Positions 61,711 to 64,000 of a stretch of DNA of 64,000 bases are shown here, piece by piece. Both the position numbers and the translations under genes were made by a program. Source of the stretch: Candidatus Haliotispira prima (GTDB lineage Bacteria > Spirochaetota > Spirochaetia > SP-2023); the NCBI GenBank assembly GCA_029867005.1, contig CP123443.1, positions 3,187,736 to 3,251,735 of the forward strand. The letters are read 5' to 3'. Within the stretch, counting starts at the first letter, position 1. Each line of letters opens with the position of its first letter. Below the pieces are notes generated by a model. The model did not search any database, was not told where the DNA came from, and was given only the letters and a program-made list of their open reading frames with translations.

Positions 61711-61712
61711 AC

Positions 61713-62645
61713 ACTACTTTAGAAAACAAGCCGTTACTTCGATTTCCTGCAAACCGTCCTAAACCTTTTTATTCACTTTCCTGTCGTCTTTTACCCTTCC
61801 TTTTTCTGTCTGTTCTCGGTCTGTCTCTGCTCGCCTGTGCCCCAATTTCGGACAGTAAAGATCCGGCACCCGACCCCGATATTTCCTTTTCCGTCACCGC
61901 TGTGGTCTCCTCTGTACAATTCGAGGTGACGAGTATTCCGGCCATCACCGATGTGGGGGCCGTTATCCGCTTAGCCGGGGAAGCCATACCCACCAAGGCC
62001 GAAGCCTTGGCGAGCAAGGGCTATGTCAGACTAAGTATCGAGGCCAACAGTACGCGCAAATTTAGCATCAGCCAACATTACGGCAGCAACTTTGAAGATG
62101 GTGGCTTTACTCTGGCGGATGTCCTTACACCCAATACAAAATACAAACTGTATTTGTATATGCCCACGGCCATTGATTTAGGGCAAACAATTATTAAAGG
62201 CGGAGCGATTAAGGGGGATACAGTTGAAATTTCCTTTACCACCACAAGTTTACCACCTGCCGGTGATCCAATATGGAGCGAAAAACTGGCAGCCAAAGAA
62301 TATGTTGGCAGTCTCAACGAATACCACTTTATGGAAAATCAAACAGGTGTATTTGTGGCCTACTTTTGGTTCTCGTCTATACCTGCTGCTATTGACATTG
62401 CTACTAAAGAAGGCAATACAAATAGAGGTGTAGGAGGTCATGTTGGCCGTATTGTAACACCATCTGCCGAGTTTTACTATGATGGCGGAATAATTACAGG
62501 TTATGATTCTACAGTGTCTCAATACACTTATTCAATAGCTTCGGACAAAGTAGCTTCTTCCATTCTAAGAGGCCATGTCAAAATAGCTCTCACTAGTGCA
62601 GAGGCCTCATTCACAGAGTATAATACTGTCGTTAATCGCTACTAG
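61713..62645 (+). CDS. Phase-variable lipoprotein B8 (OFF)
   Basis: Signal segment LSVLGLSLLAC (Cys at 61836), mature ~269 aa starting CAPISDSKDPAPDP. 5' module N1; the 3' module is a diverged C1 (GVFVAYFWFSSIPAAIDIA, YTYSIASDKVASSILRGHVK) ending NTVVNRY. The variable half has the most unique residues of the C1 group. Confidence 0.75.
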   Translation, partial: TTLENKPLLRFPANRPKPFYSLSCRLLPFLFLSVLGLSLLACAPISDSKDPAPDPDISFSVTAVVSSVQFEVTSIPAITDVGAVIRLAGEAIPTKAEALASKGYVRLSIEANSTRKFSISQHYGSNFEDGGFTLADVLTPNTKYKLYLYMPTAIDLGQTIIKGGAIKGDTVEISFTTTSLPPAGDPIWSEKLAAKEYVGSLNEYHFMENQTGVFVAYFWFSSIPAAIDIATKEGNTNRGVGGHVGRIVTPSAEFYYDGGIITGYDSTVSQYTYSIASDKVASSILRGHVKIALTSAEASFTEYNTVVNRY

Positions 62646-62796
62646 CGTCTTTTCTGTGGTTCGGCAAGAGACCGGAGACGGAGAGCTAAAGTTTACAACT
62701 GCGTGCGTGCTCCAAATACTCCCCTCTTGCCAAGGTTCGACAAGCTCACCTATCATTGGACAGGCTCACCCCGCCCTCCGGTCTAATGGACTCAAA

Positions 62797-62832
62797 TGGT
62801 AATTCCCCTCCCTTGGAGGGGCCGGGGTGGTC
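62797..62832 (+). repeat. Dispersed CCCCTCC/GGAGGGG palindromic repeat, R6
   Basis: A single element before B9, followed by a CATAAGCGTGTTGGT duplication. Confidence 0.65.
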
Positions 62833-62887
62833 ATAAGCGTGTTGGTCATAAGCGTGGTTGCACTCAACCCCCCTCTAAGGCCCACCC

Positions 62888-62987
62888 TTGTCAAAGCCCT
62901 TAAATGAGTATACAATTCAGGCCGCAAATTGACTTTGCCCATTTTCGCATTTCGCATTTTCGCATTTTCTCAGAGGAGCACCCGATG
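62888..62987 (+). promoter_or_regulatory. Promoter and start region, copy B9
   Basis: TTGTCA (62888), 17 nt, TACAAT (62911-62916); GAGGAG at 62973-62978; ATG 62985. The 5' UTR contains short TTTCGCA tandem copies (62943-62967). Confidence 0.83.
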
Positions 62988-63031
62988 AAAGAACAAGACC
63001 AAATATTGACAGATGTTGGTATAAACAGTAC

Positions 63032-63065
63032 AATATCCAATATCCAATATCCAATATCCAATATC
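63032..63065 (+). repeat. (AATATCC)4 heptanucleotide tract, copy B9
   Basis: Four units plus AATATC. ATG 62985 to Cys 206 nt (remainder 2): OFF; leader stops at 63077. Confidence 0.9.
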
Positions 63066-63067
63066 AC

Positions 63068-64000
63068 ACTACTTTAGAAAACAAGCCGTTACTTCGATTC
63101 CCTGCAAACCGTCCTAAACCTTTTTATTCACTTTCCTGTCGTCTTTTACCCTTCCTTTTTCTGTCTGTTTTCGGTCTGTCTCTGCTCGCCTGTGCCCCAA
63201 TTTCGGACAGTAAAGACCCGGAACCCAATCCCGATATTTCCTTTTCCGTCAATGCGGTGGCCTCCTCCGTACAATTAGAGGTAACCGGTATTCCGGTCAT
63301 TACCGATGTGGGGGCCGTTATCCGTCCGACAGCGGAAGCCATACCCACCAAGGTCGAAGCCTTGGCGAGCAAGGGCTATGTCAGCCTGAGCATAGAGGCC
63401 AACAGTACGCGCAAATTTAGCATCAGCCAACATTACGCCAGTGATTTTACGGATGGTGGCTTTACTCTGGACGATGTCCTCACACCCAATACAAAATACA
63501 AATTGTACCTGTATATGCCTACAGCTATTGACTTAGGTCAAACAGTTATTAAAGGCGGAGCGATTAAGGGGGATACAGTTGAAATTTCCTTTACCACCGC
63601 GAGTTTACCCGCTGAGGGAGATGCCGTATGGAGCGAGAAATGGACAGCTAAAGAATATGTAACCAGCCTAAACGAGTGGCATTTTATGGAAAATCAAACA
63701 GGTGTGTTTGTCTCCTACTTTTGGTTACCATTTATACCTTCCGTTATAGATATTTCTTTTGAAATTAATAATATAATTTATGGTGTAGGGAATCGTGTCA
63801 TGGTTACAGTAACGCCACATCCTGATTTTTACTGTAATATTGGGGTAATTGCGGGGTATCCCTCTACCGGGTCTCAATACATTTACATGATAGGTGCGGA
63901 CAAATTAGCTTCTCCTATATTGAGAAACGCTATCAAAATGTCTGTCACCGATGACAACGGCTCATTTATAAGTTCTAAGACTGTCGTCAATCGCTATTAG
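63068..64000 (+). CDS. Phase-variable lipoprotein B9 (OFF)
   Basis: Signal segment LSVFGLSLLAC (Cys at 63191), mature ~269 aa starting CAPISDSKDPEPNP. 5' module N1 (SVNAVASSVQLEVTGIP), 3' module C1, whose last ~50 codons are identical at protein level to B1 (ADKLASPILRNAIK to KTVVNRY) although the genes are 16 kb apart, pointing to recent gene conversion. The stop codon is the last triplet of the window. Confidence 0.75.
   Translation, partial: TTLENKPLLRFPANRPKPFYSLSCRLLPFLFLSVFGLSLLACAPISDSKDPEPNPDISFSVNAVASSVQLEVTGIPVITDVGAVIRPTAEAIPTKVEALASKGYVSLSIEANSTRKFSISQHYASDFTDGGFTLDDVLTPNTKYKLYLYMPTAIDLGQTVIKGGAIKGDTVEISFTTASLPAEGDAVWSEKWTAKEYVTSLNEWHFMENQTGVFVSYFWLPFIPSVIDISFEINNIIYGVGNRVMVTVTPHPDFYCNIGVIAGYPSTGSQYIYMIGADKLASPILRNAIKMSVTDDNGSFISSKTVVNRY

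Larger units (their letters stand above)
57727..64000 (+). repeat. Lipoprotein array B, second block: five paralogous units
   Basis: Units B5-B9, same layout as the first block. The last stop codon coincides with base 64000, so the array may continue beyond the window. Confidence 0.88.

Noticed and set aside
35993..63191. Programmed ribosomal frameshifting at the repeats
   Set aside because: The offset is 1 in some copies and 2 in others, so no single shift direction would restore all genes; no slippery heptamer is conserved beside a structure.
35993..64000. The 14 copies as decayed pseudogenes
   Set aside because: The lipoprotein frames are intact to the stop in all copies, and the promoter, Shine-Dalgarno and lipobox are conserved; only the tract length breaks the frame.

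Overview
The window looks like chromosome from a spirochaete, most likely a Treponema-type organism. The evidence is the gene order dnaG - rpoD - zinc-ribbon protein - TPR protein - mreB/C/D - pbp2 - rodA, which from memory matches the treponemal layout, together with an abundant-porin-like outer-membrane beta-barrel gene, many spirochaetal-style lipoproteins and GC near 50 percent. No database was searched.

Bases 1-35,800 are core chromosome. The plus strand carries the end of dnaG, rpoD, a C4 zinc-ribbon coiled-coil protein, RNase P RNA, a TPR protein, the rod-shape cluster (mreB, mreC, mreD, mrdA, rodA), an uncharacterised helical-repeat protein, era, nudC, an SDR oxidoreductase, tRNA-Pro(GGG), rny, a TetR regulator, a HEAT-repeat protein and rbgA. 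The minus strand then carries the porin, tRNA-Ala(GGC), birA, a TPR protein, lipB, asnB, three uncharacterised envelope proteins and trmH.

Bases 35,900-64,000 are an accessory region built around 14 paralogous lipoprotein genes in two families (A, five copies; B, nine copies). Every copy has the same layout: a sigma70-type promoter with an exactly 17-nt spacer, a strong Shine-Dalgarno, an ATG, about 15 leader codons, a tandem array of the heptanucleotide AATATCC, then a lipoprotein signal peptide with lipobox and the mature protein. The signal peptide has no start codon or ribosome-binding site of its own. Seven is not a multiple of three, and the repeat encodes N-I-Q-Y-P-I-S in all three frames without a stop, so gain or loss of a repeat unit moves the lipoprotein in or out of frame with the ATG. 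This is the signature of a translational phase-variation system. In the sequence as given, all 14 copies are out of frame (OFF). Family B members are also mosaics of exchangeable 5' and 3' modules, and inverted repeats downstream travel with one 3' module.

The three lipoprotein arrays are separated by two islands: (i) a membrane-anchored pentapeptide-repeat protein followed by an ABC transporter (binding lipoprotein, permease, ATPase), and (ii) an operon of a FabH-like ketosynthase, an MMPL/RND exporter, a LolA-like carrier and an outer-membrane beta-barrel. The second island is driven by the same promoter module as the lipoproteins but lacks the heptamer tract. The last lipoprotein stops exactly at the window end, so the array may continue.
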